DNA of 64,000 bases, taken from an endosymbiont of unidentified scaly snail isolate Monju. GTDB taxonomy: Bacteria; Pseudomonadota; Gammaproteobacteria; Chromatiales; Chromatiaceae. The stretch is from assembly GCF_000801295.1 (NCBI RefSeq), contig NZ_AP012978.1, positions 2,046,001 through 2,110,000 of the forward strand, written 5' to 3'. A program made the position numbers and the translations under genes. Below the pieces are notes generated by a model, which was given only the letters and a program-made list of their open reading frames with translations, was not told where the DNA came from and searched no databases. Of this stretch, positions 12,701 through 21,328 are shown piece after piece (position 1 is the stretch's first letter; every line of letters starts with the position of its first letter).

Positions 12701-15305
12701 GGTGCAGCGTCTCGTCCAGCTCGATGGGAGGGCGTTCTTCCGTGGTGGGGGTAAGGATGGACTCGTCTTCCTGATCTTCGGCTTCTGCAGACAACAGCGA
12801 AGAAATCTCCTCCTCATCGTCGTCCTCGTCGAGCGCGAGAATCAGCGGTTCGGTATCGACCTCGATCTCCGTTTCGGCCACCTCGCCTTCCAACACCACG
12901 TCGAACTCTTCTTCGAACCCTGAGGCCTGCTCGAGCGCTTCCTCAAGGGGTTCGTCTGCGGCCGCGGCCTCCTCGGACGGGGTACCTGCGGCCAAGGACT
13001 CCGCCCTGGCCTGCAGTTCCAGCACGCCGTCGACCGCAGCACTACCACTCTCGCGAGCCTCGATCAGCATTGGCAGCAGTTCGAGCGCTTCCTCGACAAT
13101 CGTGAAAACCTCGGTATCCGCCCTGCGGGTACCGTCGATGACACGATTGAGCAGATTTTCCAGCGCCCAGGCAAACTCCCCTATCTCCAGGGCACCCACC
13201 AGGCGTCCACTGCCCTTGAGGGTATGGAAGGACCGCCGGATGCGCGTCAGCGCTTCACGATCGGCGGGGTCCTCCCGCCACACGGGGAAATGGGCCTGCA
13301 GGGTCTGCAGCTCCTCGCGTGCCTCCTCGACGAAGATCGACAGGATTTCGGAATCCAGCACCGAGGAGCCGTCGTCGGCCAGTGCCGAGACCGGCTCGCT
13401 GGAATAGACGCCGGCGTCTGCCTGCCCGCCCTCTTCGGCGCGCCCCTGGTCGGGTTGCTCGACCGCATTCACCGAGACCGAGTCGTCCCCGGTGACTTCC
13501 GTTGCCTCCGTCACCGGTGCCGACGGTTCAGCACCTGGCGCCTCGTCCTCCAGCGCGCCCGCAACAACCGGATCCTCGGCCACTGTCCGCTCTCCGGCGC
13601 AGGACGATTCGGCCAGCCCCAGATGATCGGCCGCCTCACCGGCCACCACCAGCGCACGTCGGCGATCAGGCGAAGGCTCGAGCAGCGATTCGCGATGCAC
13701 CTCGATACCACTGATCATGTCTCCCAGGCGATCACGCTCGCCTGCATCGGGCGCTTCCCTCTGCCCGGACAGCAGCGCCTCGACATAACCCTGCAGACGC
13801 ACGAACAGGTCGCCTACCACCTGTTGATCGAGCACGCTGAATACACCAGACAGACGATGCAGGATCGCCGGCACCGGGTCCAGGATGCCGACCGTGCCGG
13901 TGTCGAAATAGGTGCTCAGCGCTTCCTTGATCCGGGCCAGTTCGACGAAAGCCTGGTCGAGCGCCACTTTCAGATACTGCCGGTATTCGCCTTCCGGCAC
14001 GATGGCCTCGTCGGCGGCCGCTTCATCCTGCGAGAGGGCCGGCTCCGAGAGCGTCGGCAAGGCCGACTGCACCGACAGCAGATCCCAGGCCAGGTGGTCG
14101 AGCCGGGCTTCATCGGGCGGTTCGCCTTTTTCCACCGCATCACGGATCATGTCGGCATGCGGTACCAGCCGGCTCCGCAACCCTCCCTGACCGATCATCC
14201 CCAGCGTATCGGCCATGCGGCGGATTGGCTCGGCGAGCGAGGCGAAACGTTCAAGATCGTGTCGGTCGCCCCGCATGTAGAGGTCGAGCTGGTCCTTGAT
14301 GCGCTGCAGGTCCTCTTCCAGCGCCTGTGCGACACTCTCGAACAACTCGCGCCCTGCGCCGATGAACCGCCCCTCGCGCAGATCCTCTTCCGAGAGGTCG
14401 GGGAAACTGTTCGCCAGATCGGCTGCACGGCGCACCGCCAGCACCACGGGATCGGAAGAATCGGAACGGGCGATGTAATAGAGGAAGTTCTTCAGCAGCT
14501 CGACGGGGAAATCCTGGGCGACCGCCTCTTCCCCTTGATCGATCATCCGCTTGAACACCCGATCGAGTTGCCCGTAGAGCAGCTTGACGGCGGGCGTTGT
14601 CTGCACGCTGCCTTCGGCGATCGCAACCAGCAAGGCCTCGGCGGCATCCAGCAGGCGTCGCAGCCGCGCGGTTCCCGCGGCAGACGAGACCCGGTCAATC
14701 AGGCCTCGCAGCACCTTGAGGCCACCCGGCGTGTCGAGATCGCGGAACCACTTGAGCAAGGCGCGGTGGTAATCCATGCGCAGTCCCGCCACCAGCTCCG
14801 GGAGTTGCGGATTGCCGCTGCCTTGTTCCACGGGCTCGGCTGCCAACTGGGCATCCAGGCGCGGTGCGAACAACGAGGCCTCGGACACCAACGGCGCTTC
14901 GCGCGCGGCCCGCAGGTCGTTCATCAGGGGCAGCAGGATCAGCGGGATGTCGGGCTCTCCCGATTCAATACGGTCGAGGTAGGCCGGCAACTGCGCGATA
15001 CCGAGCATGAGGACCTCGGCGGCGGCTTCGCGACTGCCGACACGATCCTCGTTCATGCCCCGGGCGAGCCATTCCAGTTCGTCTGCCAGCATGGCCGCGC
15101 CATGGATCTGGGTCAGCGTCAACGCGCCCCGGACCTGATGCAACGAGCGGATAGCAGGCGCCAGGTCCTCGGCATCGCCGGCGACAAAGTCTTCCAGCAC
15201 CAGGCGGGCCTGGCGCAGGTTTTCCTCCACCTCCCGGCGTATCCAGTGCAGGCCGCTATGATCCAGGGACAGTTCTGTGGTCATCGTGCTGGCTCGTGCT
15301 GGCAT
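9711..15305 (-). CDS. chpA: chemotaxis-type hybrid histidine kinase ChpA
   Basis: A very large (1864-residue) CheA-like kinase for type IV pilus control. From N to C: a FimL-like/degenerate Hpt region (LHQVRG, His56), then Hpt domains with histidines at about 694 (FHTLKGSGR), 907 (LHTLRGSAH) and 1054 (LHTIKGGAR), each separated by acidic linkers. Next come the dimerisation region (about 1280-1400), the HATPase (N box NAVVHGIE near 1454, GRGVGMDVV), a CheW-like domain, and a C-terminal receiver (LLDIEMPRMDG near 1791). A second ATG at 15284 could also be the start; neither has a strong ribosome site. It follows pilJ by 11 bp. Confidence 0.95.
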   Translation of the reverse strand: MPARASTMTTELSLDHSGLHWIRREVEENLRQARLVLEDFVAGDAEDLAPAIRSLHQVRGALTLTQIHGAAMLADELEWLARGMNEDRVGSREAAAEVLMLGIAQLPAYLDRIESGEPDIPLILLPLMNDLRAAREAPLVSEASLFAPRLDAQLAAEPVEQGSGNPQLPELVAGLRMDYHRALLKWFRDLDTPGGLKVLRGLIDRVSSAAGTARLRRLLDAAEALLVAIAEGSVQTTPAVKLLYGQLDRVFKRMIDQGEEAVAQDFPVELLKNFLYYIARSDSSDPVVLAVRRAADLANSFPDLSEEDLREGRFIGAGRELFESVAQALEEDLQRIKDQLDLYMRGDRHDLERFASLAEPIRRMADTLGMIGQGGLRSRLVPHADMIRDAVEKGEPPDEARLDHLAWDLLSVQSALPTLSEPALSQDEAAADEAIVPEGEYRQYLKVALDQAFVELARIKEALSTYFDTGTVGILDPVPAILHRLSGVFSVLDQQVVGDLFVRLQGYVEALLSGQREAPDAGERDRLGDMISGIEVHRESLLEPSPDRRRALVVAGEAADHLGLAESSCAGERTVAEDPVVAGALEDEAPGAEPSAPVTEATEVTGDDSVSVNAVEQPDQGRAEEGGQADAGVYSSEPVSALADDGSSVLDSEILSIFVEEAREELQTLQAHFPVWREDPADREALTRIRRSFHTLKGSGRLVGALEIGEFAWALENLLNRVIDGTRRADTEVFTIVEEALELLPMLIEARESGSAAVDGVLELQARAESLAAGTPSEEAAAADEPLEEALEQASGFEEEFDVVLEGEVAETEIEVDTEPLILALDEDDDEEEISSLLSAEAEDQEDESILTPTTEERPPIELDETLHQIFVREAENHLATMESFIARCRGIANGCVFNDELRRALHTLRGSAHMAQIASVAGLAGALERWANLRHELAHRTDQAAIDLLERGHFVISALLAVIHVPGAQMPSWQALVQEIELEIEVLEGAEDTGTGAETAQSGDETSPYDEELVAIFVDEARELLDRLESGMADWQARPDDLLPVVHMQRGLHTIKGGARLSGVTAIGDLSHAMESLLESVVDQRVHSTPDIVRLTRQALDVLTAQIEALEQDEAVEVQEALVEHLQAAARGESFALSTQEPGEAGDDRAARLNIEEDASELELLDDTELDSLEQAASGLSQSTLLTDSQLLTDSELLIESDLVSSSSMVAAGDSELLAGVSADSRIIQFPARGRLAEENEPPRRPPPPEEEKSTTSKERVRVRADLLDQMVNNAGEVSIYGARLEQQNKTLGYNLDELAQTIGRLREQLRKLENETEAQILSRHEREHEGELPDGFDPLEMDRYSTIQQLSRALAETTEDLNSLSVTLQEQSRDTDTLLQQQSRVINDLQDGLLRTRMIPVGSRASRLQRVVRQTAETVGKRAELTLTGAAGEMDRAILERMMAPLEHLLRNAVVHGIEAPADREAAGKPPVGKVSLVVSRDGSDVVLEVSDDGRGLDREAIRRKAIERGLLDPEAHIDDDDLDAFILEAGLSTAHEVTQVAGRGVGMDVVVNEVKQLGGTLDIDSQPGSGTRFTIRLPFTLAISDALLVGIDDEVFAVPHGSLAGIARIPRSELEACYRGERATFSYGGHEYTVRYLGRLLGTGSPHLPEGERWMPLLLVHSGEHRMAIQVDRLLDNRQIVVKSLGTQLASIRWFTGGTILADGGIALILDIGALVRMESARQAMPEPLAERDDEAAGVKVMVVDDSITVRKVTSRLLERHNMQVITARDGVDAVTLLQTERPDVMLLDIEMPRMDGFELARHMRSTEALKDIPIIMITSRTGSKHREHAQELGVRHYLGKPYQESELLENIYTVLAEVTS

Positions 15306-15316
15306 CCTTGCGGCGA

Positions 15317-17377
15317 TCAGCCGCGCAGTTCCTCGTTGGGCTCGTCCGGCAGCTTGAAGCGCGCCACCGTCTCCCGCAGCTGCTGCGCCATGTCGGCCAG
15401 CGCCTCGATGGAACGTGCGGTCTGCTCGGTTCCCTCGGATGTCTGGTGGGTAATCTCCTGGATGACGCTCATGGTGTCGTTGATGGACTTGGCATCATCG
15501 GACTGTCCGATGGCATCGGCAGCGATCTTTTCGATCTCTTCGGCAATCTGGCGCGATACCTCCTCGATCCGTTTCAGTGCCTCGCCGGCCTCCTCGGCCC
15601 GTTCGGCTCCGGAGATCACCTCGCTGGTACTGGCCTCCATGGAGATAACCGCCTCATTGGTGTCGGCCTGGATGGTCTTGACCAGGGTCTCGATCTGCTT
15701 GGTGGCATCGGTGGCACGCTCGGCCAGCCGCTGCACCTCGTCGGCCACGACGGCGAAACCCCGGCCCTGCTCGCCGGCCATGGCGGCCTGCATGGCGGCA
15801 TTGAGTGCCAGGATGTTGGTCTGGTCGGCAATGTCCTCGATCAGTTCCACGATGTTGCCGATCTCCTGCGAAGACTCGCCGAGGCGCTTGATCCGCTTGG
15901 AGGTCTCCTGAATCTGATCGCGGATGCGATCCATGCCCTCGATGGTACGGCGCACCGTCTCCCCACCTTCGTGGGCAATCTCGAGCGATTCCCGCGCAAC
16001 GCTCACCGAGTGGCTGGCCTTGGTGGCCATCTCGTCCATGGTGCTGGACATCTTGCGCACGATGTCCGAGGCGTTGACGATCTGTTCGCGCTGGTGTTCC
16101 GACGCTTCGGACAGGTGCATGGCCGTCGCCTTGGTCTCCTGGGCAGCACTCGACACCTGTACCGAGGTCTCGTTGATGGTTGCCACCAGACTGCGCATCT
16201 CTTCCACCGCCTGGTTGACCGAGTCGGCAATGGCGCCGCTGATGTCCTCGGTCACCGTGGCCTGGATGGTCAGGTCGCCATCGGCCAGGTCCACCATCTC
16301 GTCGAGCAGGCGACGAATGGCCTCCTGGTTGCGTCGGTTCTGCTCCGCGGCCCCAGCCTCGCGGCGTCGGGCATCACGCAGCATGGCCACCCCCAGCAGG
16401 ATCAGCAGGCCGAGGGCGACTGCACCCAGCACCGTAACGATGGTCGGACCCAGCACAACCGGGCCAACACGGATCGTCCCCGCCTGTTCGCGATAGGCCG
16501 CAATCAGCGCTGCCGTATCACGGTCGAGCCTTTCCGACGACGGTGTGATCTCGTCGATCGCCTCGAGTGCCGGCAGCAGGGCAGGCGTCGCCTCGATGAT
16601 CTCCCCCGCGTGATCGTTGACCGTGGCGAACAACAGGGCCACTTCTTCGAGGGCCTTGCGTCCCGCAGGGTCGGTCACCTTGCGAATGTTGAGCTGATTG
16701 TCTCCCTTGAGCATGCCTTCGAGTACTCGCCCGAACAGGTCGGCGTCCTGGGCAAACTGGTCGATGGCCGCCGCGGTATCGGCACCACCAAGCAGCACCT
16801 TGGCCACATTGTCGTCGATGCGCTGCGCCAGCATCAGTTGGCGGGTGGCGACATAGATCTGCCGTGAAGGCGCGTTGGCGCGCACCAGCAGCCGGACCAC
16901 CTCGTCAGAGGTTTCCTGAAGTTGCGGGATCAATTCGCTGATCACGCCAATGAACTCTCCGATGGACAGGATGGTCTCGCGATTGCGCAAGATCTCGTCC
17001 GCATAGGAGCGCAACTCCAGCCAGCTGTTCTCGACCTTGCGCAGGGCGCCCATCACCTGCTCGGGAGACGGCGGAAGACCCTGCCCGGGAGCCCCGTTCT
17101 TGAGCTCGTTGATCAATCGCGAGAACTGATCTCGAGCAACCTGCAACTGCTGGAAAGAAGGCTCGTTGCCCCGCAGGGCCTCCAGCGAGAACTTGGCGAT
17201 CTTCTGTCCCAGAACCTGTTGTTCGGCTCCCCTCAGCAGGTACTGCTGCTGGAATTCCTTCTGTCTCTCCATGATGACGAAAAGGACCAGTGTCGCCACG
17301 ATTGCCACCAACAGGGCGACCGTCAGCAACGGTATGGACCTGCTCCCCCCCTTATCCTTTATGCTTTTTGCTCTCAT
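15317..17377 (-). CDS. pilJ: type IV pilus methyl-accepting chemoreceptor PilJ
   Basis: Receptor of the Chp system. The 686 residues match P. aeruginosa PilJ. There are two membrane segments (about 15-35 and 305-330) bracketing a periplasmic sensor with a PilJ-type helical repeat ([18 protein letters not shown]). A HAMP-like linker and the signalling tip [20 protein letters not shown], the most conserved MCP sequence, follow. It sits between pilI and chpA on one strand, so a polycistronic message is expected. Confidence 0.96.
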   Translation of the reverse strand: MRAKSIKDKGGSRSIPLLTVALLVAIVATLVLFVIMERQKEFQQQYLLRGAEQQVLGQKIAKFSLEALRGNEPSFQQLQVARDQFSRLINELKNGAPGQGLPPSPEQVMGALRKVENSWLELRSYADEILRNRETILSIGEFIGVISELIPQLQETSDEVVRLLVRANAPSRQIYVATRQLMLAQRIDDNVAKVLLGGADTAAAIDQFAQDADLFGRVLEGMLKGDNQLNIRKVTDPAGRKALEEVALLFATVNDHAGEIIEATPALLPALEAIDEITPSSERLDRDTAALIAAYREQAGTIRVGPVVLGPTIVTVLGAVALGLLILLGVAMLRDARRREAGAAEQNRRNQEAIRRLLDEMVDLADGDLTIQATVTEDISGAIADSVNQAVEEMRSLVATINETSVQVSSAAQETKATAMHLSEASEHQREQIVNASDIVRKMSSTMDEMATKASHSVSVARESLEIAHEGGETVRRTIEGMDRIRDQIQETSKRIKRLGESSQEIGNIVELIEDIADQTNILALNAAMQAAMAGEQGRGFAVVADEVQRLAERATDATKQIETLVKTIQADTNEAVISMEASTSEVISGAERAEEAGEALKRIEEVSRQIAEEIEKIAADAIGQSDDAKSINDTMSVIQEITHQTSEGTEQTARSIEALADMAQQLRETVARFKLPDEPNEELRG

Positions 17378-17441
17378 CGGATCTCCTCGTCGAACCCGCG
17401 TCCCAACTGGTGGGACACACCGTCAGATTTCATCTCGTACC

Positions 17442-18002
17442 TCATTGAGCTGCAGAACGAAATGCCGGATCGGCAGTCAGCGCCGACAAGCTGAACACCG
17501 GCCACACCTCGTCTTCCACGGAAAAGGCATCAAACACGTAACGCCCCAAGGGCCCTGTCATGCGCGCATTGGACAGGCGCCGCTCTTCCGGGAAATGCCG
17601 CATACCCAACACCGCCGACACCAGCAGACCACACTCCAGGCCCCGCATGCGCACGATCAACATGCGCGCGCTCTTTCCCGACATCACTGGTTTTCCACCC
17701 AGATAGACCTGAAGATCGATCACCGGCAGCAGGTTGCCCCGGACATTGGCCAGGCCATTCATCCAGGGTTGCGCGCCTGGCACATGGGTGAGCTGGACCG
17801 GATAGGGCAGCATCTCGCGTATTTCGCTCATCGCCGAAACCAAGCGTACCCCCGCGATGCTGTAGGCCAGCCCCTCCCATGTATCCTCGGCCACCGTGAC
17901 CTGCGGCATGCTGAGCGCACTGATACGGCTCTGGCGTTCGATTTCCGCCAGCACGGCCATCAACTCACCCGGAGCCAGTGCCTGGATAGCCATCCGTTCC
18001 AT
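17442..18002 (-). CDS. pilI: CheW-like adaptor PilI
   Basis: Couples PilJ to ChpA. The 186-residue protein has the CheW-fold segments WEGLAYSIAGVRLVSAMSEI and WMNGLANVRGNLLPVIDL, the latter being the canonical CheW signature region. The ATG at 18002 (MERMAIQ) is five bases after the pilH stop and is preferred to upstream in-frame ATGs that would overlap pilH. Confidence 0.93.
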   Translation of the reverse strand: MERMAIQALAPGELMAVLAEIERQSRISALSMPQVTVAEDTWEGLAYSIAGVRLVSAMSEIREMLPYPVQLTHVPGAQPWMNGLANVRGNLLPVIDLQVYLGGKPVMSGKSARMLIVRMRGLECGLLVSAVLGMRHFPEERRLSNARMTGPLGRYVFDAFSVEDEVWPVFSLSALTADPAFRSAAQ

Positions 18003-18007
18003 GCGCG

Positions 18008-18370
18008 TCAGCCGAGCACCTCGGCGACCACCCCGAGAAGCTGGTCCTCGGTGACCGGCTTGACCAGGTAGGCGCGGGCGCCCTGTCGCAAGCCCCACTC
18101 GCGATCGGTTTCCTGGTCCTTGGTGGTAATCATGACAACCGGAATGTGCCTTGTTTCCGGGTCGCGACTGATCTTGCGAGTCGCCTGAAAGCCATTGAGC
18201 CCCGGCATGACCACATCCATCAGGATCAGATCCGGCTTTTCGCTCTTTGCCGTCTCCAGGCCTTCCTGGCCATCGGAAGCCGTCAGGGTCTGATGGCCGG
18301 CACTGTGCAGGTACTGGGTGAGCACATGCAGTTCGGTCGGAGAATCATCTACTACGAGTACCTTCGCCAT
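18008..18370 (-). CDS. pilH: response regulator PilH
   Basis: Single-domain CheY-like receiver of 120 residues. It has the acidic pocket VVDDSPTE, the phospho-acceptor in LILMDVVMPGLNG and the KPV lysine (YLVKPVTED). In Pseudomonas, PilH opposes PilG in twitching motility and cAMP control, partly as a phosphate sink (family knowledge). It lies 3 bp after pilG. Confidence 0.95.
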   Translation of the reverse strand: MAKVLVVDDSPTELHVLTQYLHSAGHQTLTASDGQEGLETAKSEKPDLILMDVVMPGLNGFQATRKISRDPETRHIPVVMITTKDQETDREWGLRQGARAYLVKPVTEDQLLGVVAEVLG

Positions 18371-18373
18371 TGC

Positions 18374-18775
18374 TTACGCTACCTTCTTGGCAAACTGACG
18401 AACTGCATCGAGCAGTTCATCCCGGGAAAAGGGTTTGGTCAGATACTGGTCGGAACCGACGATGCGCCCTCGGGCACGATCGAACAGACCATCCTTGCTC
18501 GACAACATGATGACCGGCACATCCCGGTACAGCTCGTTGTGCTTGATAAGCGCACAGGTCTGATACCCATCGAGGCGCGGCATCATGATGTCGACGAAGA
18601 TGAGATCGGGCCTGTTGTCCGCAATCACGGACAACGCCTCAAAGCCGTCATTCGCCGTCAATACTTCGCACCCAACCTTCTTCAGCAGGGTCTCGGCAGT
18701 CCGTCGGATGGTCTTGCTGTCGTCGATCACCAGCACCTTCAGGCCCTGGAGATCTGTATCACCACTGTCGCTCAC
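18374..18775 (-). CDS. pilG: response regulator PilG
   Basis: CheY-like receiver of 133 residues when started at the GTG at 18775. It carries VLVIDDSKTIRRTAE, IFVDIMMPRLDGYQTC and SDQYLTKPFSRDELL, all close to P. aeruginosa PilG. The GTG start is chosen from homologous length and because longer in-frame starts would run into the rhodanese gene. PilG normally promotes pilus extension and adenylate cyclase activation. It heads the pilGHIJ-chpAC operon. Confidence 0.93.
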   Translation of the reverse strand: MSDSGDTDLQGLKVLVIDDSKTIRRTAETLLKKVGCEVLTANDGFEALSVIADNRPDLIFVDIMMPRLDGYQTCALIKHNELYRDVPVIMLSSKDGLFDRARGRIVGSDQYLTKPFSRDELLDAVRQFAKKVA

Positions 18776-18801
18776 TGTCTTCAACCCACCATGTACAACT
18801 T

Positions 18802-19554
18802 TCACTCGTTGGGTACCACCGTGGTCAGACCCCACAGCTGCCACAGCTGCCACAGCTGCATGCCGCCCCGGTAATAACGAATCTTGTCTGCCGGATAACC
18901 CAGCTTGAGCAACCCGCGAATCGCCCGCGGCGACTGCCCGCAGGCAGGCCCGTTGCAATACAACACCAGCGTCTTGGCATCCGTAAAGTCCCACTTGTCC
19001 GTCAGGTAAGGGTTCTCGGACCACCCCCATTCCTCCAGCAATTTCTCGAAGAACGTCGGCTCTTCCCGCTCCTTGACGCCGAACAGTTCAAAGGCATCCA
19101 GCACCTCGGGGTCATCGGATGCCTTGGTCAGATGCGTGAAGGGAATATTGATCGAACCGGGGATGGTCCCCTTCTGGTGCCAGGCCGGGGTGCGAGCATC
19201 GATGAGCAGGCCCTTGCCATCTCGCAGCTCGGTCTCCATGAAATCGAACAGCTCGACCTCGCCGATGACCTGGACACCCGGCGCCGGACTGATCGACTGG
19301 ATACAGAAGGGAGGACACTTGCGCCCCGTCTTGGCAAAGTAGCCCTTGAGTTCGTAGTCCGGGTCCTGTACACGTTGCACCCGGATCGAACGCCCCTCGT
19401 GAACGACATGGATATAAGGTTTGTCCTTGGTCAGCGGGATGAAATCACTGCCCAGTTTCACCTCATCGGACAGAGCCAACCCGGCAGAAAGGAACCCGGC
19501 CAGCATGGTGAACACCACCAGCGTTTGCTGTACCAGGCGAACGTTCTTCGACAT
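18802..19554 (-). CDS. periplasmic rhodanese-like protein
   Basis: A 250-residue exported protein. The signal peptide spans roughly residues 1-28 (SAGLALS), followed by a unique N-terminal region with a KCPPFC cysteine pair. A rhodanese domain follows (LLIDARTPAWHQKGTIPGSINIP) with an active-site cysteine in LVLYCNGPACGQS. Sulfur transfer or a redox role in the periplasm is inferred. The start at 19554 follows GGGGGAG. It is 26 bp upstream of pilG on the same strand, so it may be cotranscribed with the Chp genes, which is not part of the Pseudomonas cluster. The C-terminus contains three tandem QLW units. Confidence 0.85.
   Translation of the reverse strand: MSKNVRLVQQTLVVFTMLAGFLSAGLALSDEVKLGSDFIPLTKDKPYIHVVHEGRSIRVQRVQDPDYELKGYFAKTGRKCPPFCIQSISPAPGVQVIGEVELFDFMETELRDGKGLLIDARTPAWHQKGTIPGSINIPFTHLTKASDDPEVLDAFELFGVKEREEPTFFEKLLEEWGWSENPYLTDKWDFTDAKTLVLYCNGPACGQSPRAIRGLLKLGYPADKIRYYRGGMQLWQLWQLWGLTTVVPNE
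18834..18860. repeat. three tandem 9-bp units inside the rhodanese gene
   Basis: CAGCTGCCA-type units occur three times in a row at 18834-18860 and encode (QLW) three times near the rhodanese C-terminus. Such in-frame units can change number by slippage without breaking the gene. Confidence 0.8.
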
Positions 19555-19639
19555 ATCTCCCCCAAAGTTCGATATTTCCGACCACGTCCCTGGCGCGCAA
19601 CAACCAGCATCCTGCCAGCCATTCAAGATTGTCGGGTCA

Positions 19640-20083
19640 TCAATGCTGAAGCAGGCGACTCACGATCTTCTTGCGGATCTTGTCCATGCCCACGCCCCGA
19701 CGATACTCCTCGAACACCTCCTGGCGACTGCGCTCGGGAAGCTTGCGGTAGAAACCATAGGTGCCGAAGTAATGCTTCTTGAGCAGGGATTCGAAATTGG
19801 CCCGCTGCGAGGCCAGGTCCCCCTTCTCTTGCGATCGCGGCGCCTGCCCGCCTGGCTCGACAGATTGCTCGACCGCCCCCGGACCCGTCGCGCGATCCGG
19901 TTCTTCGGTCAATTCGGCATCGACTTTGCCGGCTCCGGCCTCCAGTTCGGAGAGATAGTCATCGGCAGACCAGGCGACCGTACTGAATCCCAGGATTCCA
20001 ACGACCGGCAGGAACCCCAGAACCGACAAAAGAAACTGTCTCTTCCCTCTCCAGCCATGGAGTACCCCCCCCTTCCATGGCAT
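19640..20083 (-). CDS. secreted protein of unknown function upstream of the Chp genes
   Basis: A 147-residue protein with an N-terminal basic stretch and a hydrophobic segment (about residues 16-38, FLLSVLGFLPVVGILG...VAWSA) that looks like a signal peptide. A low-complexity acidic linker follows, then a compact C-terminal domain with YFGTYGFYRKLPERSRQEV and a basic helical end. I do not recognise the family. It lies 85 bp upstream of the rhodanese gene on the same strand and is divergent from gshB. The start at 20083 has no clear ribosome site. Confidence 0.7.
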   Translation of the reverse strand: MPWKGGVLHGWRGKRQFLLSVLGFLPVVGILGFSTVAWSADDYLSELEAGAGKVDAELTEEPDRATGPGAVEQSVEPGGQAPRSQEKGDLASQRANFESLLKKHYFGTYGFYRKLPERSRQEVFEEYRRGVGMDKIRKKIVSRLLQH

Positions 20084-20377
20084 TGCAAGAAAGTGATCTC
20101 AATGGTGACCTCCCAATGTGGTGCCGGCTGACATTGTTCCACGTCTTGCGCGCCCCTCCCCCCTCTCGACATCGCGGAATCCGGTCTCAAAGTAGCAGCC
20201 AAAACCCTGAGCCGCAAGGCAGAAACGACTCCCACTGTGACTCGCTGCCCCAAACAGGCAAACCCAGAGCACATTTCCCAGAAAATCCGGCACCCGGCAC
20301 ACATTGCCTTGCAAACCGGTGACGGCCGAGTATCTTGTGCCCCTTGACAGCTTGCCAGACCCAAAGGAATCCGCAAC
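20084..20377. other. intergenic region between the divergent unknown gene and gshB
   Basis: About 290 bp without a convincing gene. It is slightly less GC-rich than its flanks and must hold divergent promoters. The only plausible site seen is the TTGCAA/TATCTT pair listed separately. A perfect TTGACA at 20344-20349 has no matching -10 box. Confidence 0.5.
20309..20336 (+). promoter_or_regulatory. possible sigma-70 promoter of the gshB operon
   Basis: TTGCAA (20309-20314) and TATCTT (20331-20336) are separated by 16 bp. The predicted transcript start lies about 35 bp before the gshB ATG, which itself follows AAGGA at 20364-20368. Confidence 0.4.
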
Positions 20378-21328
20378 ATGGCACCGGCACTGCTGGTCAT
20401 CATGGACCCCATCGCACAGATCAAGATCCACAAGGACAGCACCTTTGCCATGCTCCTCGAGGCGCAGGCGCGTGGCTGGGCGCTGCACTATGCCGAACAG
20501 CGTGACCTGTCGCAACGCGACGGCCGCACCCTGGTGTGTTCCAGGCCATTACGGGTGAAGGATGATGCCGCCGGCTGGTTCGAACTCGACACCACCGAAG
20601 AGGGACCTGTCGATCGTTTTCCCGTGGTGCTGATGCGCAAGGACCCACCCTTCGACCTGGACTACATCACCACCACCTGGCTACTCGACCAGCCAGCAGC
20701 AAGCGGCACCCTGGTGGTCAATCACCCGAAGGCCCTGCGCAATCACAACGAGAAGCTGGCAGCCACCCGCTTCCCGCAACTCTGCCCACCGGTACTGGTG
20801 GCCAGTGACATGGCCGCACTGGAGCGTTTCGTGGACGAACAGGGTGACGTGATCCTCAAGCCGCTCGACGGCATGGGGGGCGCCTCGATCTTCCGCGTGC
20901 GCCCCGATGATCCCAACCGTCGGGTGATCCTCGAGACCCTGACCCACCACGGCCGCCGCCAGGTCATGGCGCAACGCTTCATTCCCGAGATTCGCGACGG
21001 CGACAAGCGCATCCTGGTGATCGACGGCGAAGCCGTTCCCTGGGCCCTGGCACGCGTCCCCGCCGAAGGCGAGACCCGCGGCAACCTCGCTGCCGGAGGC
21101 CAGGGCGTCGGTGTGGCATTGAATGATCGCGATCGCGACATCGTCGCCGCCGTCGCCCCCTTCCTGCGCGAAGCGGGTATCCTGTTTGCCGGGCTGGACG
21201 TGATCGGCGACTACCTCACCGAGATCAACATCACCAGCCCCACCTGCATCCGCGAACTGGATGCCCTCTATTCACTCAATATCGCCGGCACCCTGATGGA
21301 CCACATCGAGCAGACGATCGCCGTATGA
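20378..21328 (+). CDS. gshB: glutathione synthetase
   Basis: ATP-grasp enzyme joining gamma-glutamylcysteine and glycine. The 316 residues equal the bacterial family length. Visible motifs are the N-terminal MDPIAQIKIHKDSTFAML, KPLDGMGGASIFR (glycine-rich ATP loop) and the C-terminal GLDVIGDYLTEINITSPT. It is the first gene of an eight-gene plus-strand run whose order (gshB-tonB-yqgE-ruvX-pyrRBC', beside pilG) is that of Pseudomonas, with apbE added here. Confidence 0.97.
   Translation: MAPALLVIMDPIAQIKIHKDSTFAMLLEAQARGWALHYAEQRDLSQRDGRTLVCSRPLRVKDDAAGWFELDTTEEGPVDRFPVVLMRKDPPFDLDYITTTWLLDQPAASGTLVVNHPKALRNHNEKLAATRFPQLCPPVLVASDMAALERFVDEQGDVILKPLDGMGGASIFRVRPDDPNRRVILETLTHHGRRQVMAQRFIPEIRDGDKRILVIDGEAVPWALARVPAEGETRGNLAAGGQGVGVALNDRDRDIVAAVAPFLREAGILFAGLDVIGDYLTEINITSPTCIRELDALYSLNIAGTLMDHIEQTIAV

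Noticed and set aside
9690-15911. Long open frames on the plus strand opposite chpA and pilJ (hundreds of codons)
   Set aside because: They mirror the codon pattern of the minus-strand genes in high-GC DNA, have no recognisable motifs, and the minus-strand products are clearly real.
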